DNA from: Deltaproteobacteria bacterium
Lineage (GTDB): Bacteria; UBA10199; SBBF01
Direction: 5' to 3'
NCBI GenBank assembly: GCA_016207765.1
Contig: JACQOY010000036.1
Span: 1-13,671 of the forward strand
Length of the DNA: 13,671 bases
Shown: positions 12,337-13,671 of the stretch, piece after piece
Position numbering within the stretch: position 1 is the stretch's first letter
Layout of the letters: each line of letters starts with the position of its first letter
Notes under the pieces: model-generated
What the model saw: the letters and a program-made list of their open reading frames with translations, nothing else
Database searches by the model: none
Told to the model about the DNA's origin: nothing
Program-made: the position numbers and the translations under genes

Positions 12337-12936
12337 TCATCCTCCCACTTTCAGCGTTAATCCCACCGCGCCGCATAATTTAACCAGATTTGACAATCGG
12401 ATATCCCCCCCTTTTTTGAATTTATTCAGGGTCATGGCGCTCAAGCCTGTTTTTTCGGAAAGAGTTCGGAGAGTCATCGACATTTCGCGGCATTTGGCAA
12501 AAACCATCCTGCTTGCATCCGATGTGTTTTGAACAACCGTTTCTTGCAACACCGGCGATTCTGCCAAACCCAAACCGCTTCGCTGTACAAAAACACGACA
12601 TTGCGGATCTATTTCAGCCAATTTTTCCATATTCTTTTTTTCAAGCCGGCTGGATAGAAGAAATTGGGTCAATAGCGGTGTAATCTCCTTGAGCAGGAGG
12701 GCAACGTTATTTTCACTATTTACAAATTTTGTTTTCCTGTACTCCGTTCGTTCACCAACATACCCCAATTCGTTGCAGACCAAGCTCAAAAAAACCTCGA
12801 GTTTGTCATCTGTCGGCGCCCGGTCAAAATCGATCAGCAGATAAGGTTCCGCAATTTTCCAGCGGGCAACCCTGGATTTTATGGAAAGTTGCAGGGCGTT
12901 GATGAATTGTTCAATCTCTTCCTTTGAAGGATTCAT
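12337..12936 (-). CDS. XRE-type helix-turn-helix protein with an unknown N-terminal domain
   Basis: The product has 199 residues. About residues 152-199 form a Cro/C1-type DNA-binding domain (TLRTLSEKTGLSAMTLNKF followed by LSNLVKLCGAVGLTLKV), like the HipB/XRE class. Residues 1-150 are soluble and match nothing I recognise. The start ATG overlaps the kinase stop (ATGA), and GGAGG lies 5 nt upstream, so the two proteins are made together. By analogy with HipBA this would be the DNA-binding autoregulator or antitoxin. Two points are unusual: the regulator comes second, and its HTH is C-terminal behind a large extra domain. Codon use looks more AT-rich than in the oxidase genes, compatible with acquisition by transfer. 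Confidence 0.8.
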   Translation of the reverse strand: MNPSKEEIEQFINALQLSIKSRVARWKIAEPYLLIDFDRAPTDDKLEVFLSLVCNELGYVGERTEYRKTKFVNSENNVALLLKEITPLLTQFLLSSRLEKKNMEKLAEIDPQCRVFVQRSGLGLAESPVLQETVVQNTSDASRMVFAKCREMSMTLRTLSEKTGLSAMTLNKFKKGGDIRLSNLVKLCGAVGLTLKVGG

Positions 12937-13667
12937 GGCTTCCTCCGGTATAATTGGGTGACATCCTGGATGCTGGTACAGTTCAGCGCCCGATGAATCC
13001 GGTTGACAAGGGCTTCGGTTTGCACTGCCGACCGTAACGGCACCAGCTTGGACACCCCACCGCCGACAAGATCGGTCATTCTTTCGCTGACAGGAACCTT
13101 GAAACGCTTTTGCAGTTCCCTCCTCCCTCCTGCTTCATAGTACGAAAGATAATCGGGCATGCTTCCCGAATATTCCATAAAACAGTGGGAAGAATCGATC
13201 AGGACTATCTCGCCGTTGACATAGTCACAAAGATAATTGGCATCGTGCCGATCAGCCTGCCCGGTTATCCAGTCAAAGAGGGCGCATTCAAAAACATTTT
13301 CCGTTTTGAAATCCGTCTTCCCGTAAAAAGTCTTGTAGGTTCTTGCGTCGGGCAAATCCAGCCACCGCTGGACCGTCGCATGATCATCGATGAGCCACAA
13401 TTCCGGCACGCGAAGCCCCAAAGAGCGGGCCAGGCAAAAGGCCCAATACTCTCTTTCGGCCAGCGAGCCCTGTTTGGGATCAATCTGGCACTCCTTGTGA
13501 TTTCGGGGAGATACCCTTTTCAGAAAAAGCTTTCCCTCGGGGGTCTGATACAGCTCCTGCACGGCCGATTGGCCGCGGGAGGGATAATTTTTGGTTGCCA
13601 GGGGAAGAGGACATCCCCCGGCAATAAGCCTTTTAATGTCCACCGGGGTTAAAAGAGGAGATCCCAT
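12933..13667 (-). CDS. PI3/4-kinase/HipA-like fold protein kinase, partner of the HTH gene
   Basis: The visible 244 residues look like a compact kinase of the HipA/PI3-4-kinase superfamily: a probable ATP Lys (GKLFLKR, K50), a conserved Glu region (SLAEREYWAFCLARSLG, 68-84), a hinge-like VQRWLD (99-104), a catalytic loop with TGQADRHDANYL (D139, N144) and a metal Asp in IVLIDSSHCF (D158). It is much shorter than HipA (about 440) and lacks that protein's N-terminal subdomain. All core catalytic residues are present, so it should be active. It is co-translated with the downstream HTH gene. ATG 13667 is 4 nt from the window end and the frame is still open there, so the true start may lie further upstream. 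The substrate is unknown. Confidence 0.75.
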   Translation of the reverse strand: MGSPLLTPVDIKRLIAGGCPLPLATKNYPSRGQSAVQELYQTPEGKLFLKRVSPRNHKECQIDPKQGSLAEREYWAFCLARSLGLRVPELWLIDDHATVQRWLDLPDARTYKTFYGKTDFKTENVFECALFDWITGQADRHDANYLCDYVNGEIVLIDSSHCFMEYSGSMPDYLSYYEAGGRRELQKRFKVPVSERMTDLVGGGVSKLVPLRSAVQTEALVNRIHRALNCTSIQDVTQLYRRKP

Positions 13668-13671
13668 ACTA

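Noticed and set aside
13110..13652. 180-codon plus-strand frame opposite the kinase
   Set aside because: Antisense to a frame with an ordered set of kinase motifs and a coupled downstream gene.

Overview
The window comes from a diderm (Gram-negative) bacterium that builds many c-type cytochromes. The evidence is lipoprotein signal peptides, a twin-arginine iron-sulfur protein, an outer-membrane beta-barrel and about 40 haem-attachment motifs in 13.7 kb. GC content is moderate (about 55% by eye). The repertoire resembles metal-respiring or metal-oxidising lineages (Desulfobacterota/Geobacter-like, Nitrospirota, Acidobacteriota). The sequence alone does not fix the phylum.

Layout. (1) 2-451: 3' end of a periplasmic cytochrome c. 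(2) 541-3500, plus strand: a tightly coupled operon for a quinone/cytochrome c oxidoreductase of the NrfD type. It encodes a small protein with five FLxWLxxxE repeats, a membrane-anchored tetrahaem cytochrome, a Tat-exported 4x[4Fe-4S] protein and an NrfD/PsrC membrane subunit. (3) 3574-5517, plus: a lipoprotein of 11 two-haem modules (16 CX2CH plus six unusual CXnCH motifs), probably a surface electron wire. (4) 7813-5534, minus, convergent with the wire gene: an outer-membrane beta-barrel, a heptahaem cytochrome and a small dihaem lipoprotein, together looking like a porin-cytochrome conduit. (5) 7964-9295, plus: a lipoprotein joining two cytochrome c domains to an ethylbenzene-dehydrogenase-gamma-like haem b domain. 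(6) 9369-12321, plus: a compact cbb3-type oxidase operon (CcoN, a CcoO-CcoP fusion, a CcoS-like protein and a 50-residue one-helix protein). (7) 13667-12337, minus: a PI3/4-kinase/HipA-like kinase followed by an XRE-type helix-turn-helix protein, unrelated to respiration and possibly a toxin-antitoxin or defence module.

Working model (inference): electrons pass between the quinone pool, the NrfD complex, periplasmic cytochromes, the beta-barrel conduit and the surface wire, with the cbb3-like oxidase as a local oxygen-reducing end. The direction (metal reduction, or Fe(II)-type oxidation with O2) cannot be read from the sequence.

Regulation: TGAT-N4-[AG]TCAT sites, typical of the Crp/Fnr superfamily, occur before the NrfD operon, the wire gene and the oxidase operon and in the divergent 7814-7963 promoter region. 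Several lie 42-45 nt from the start codon with a -10-like box just before the start, suggesting a shared regulon with leaderless or nearly leaderless messages. Downstream genes in the operons mostly have clear Shine-Dalgarno sequences and overlapping stop/start codons.
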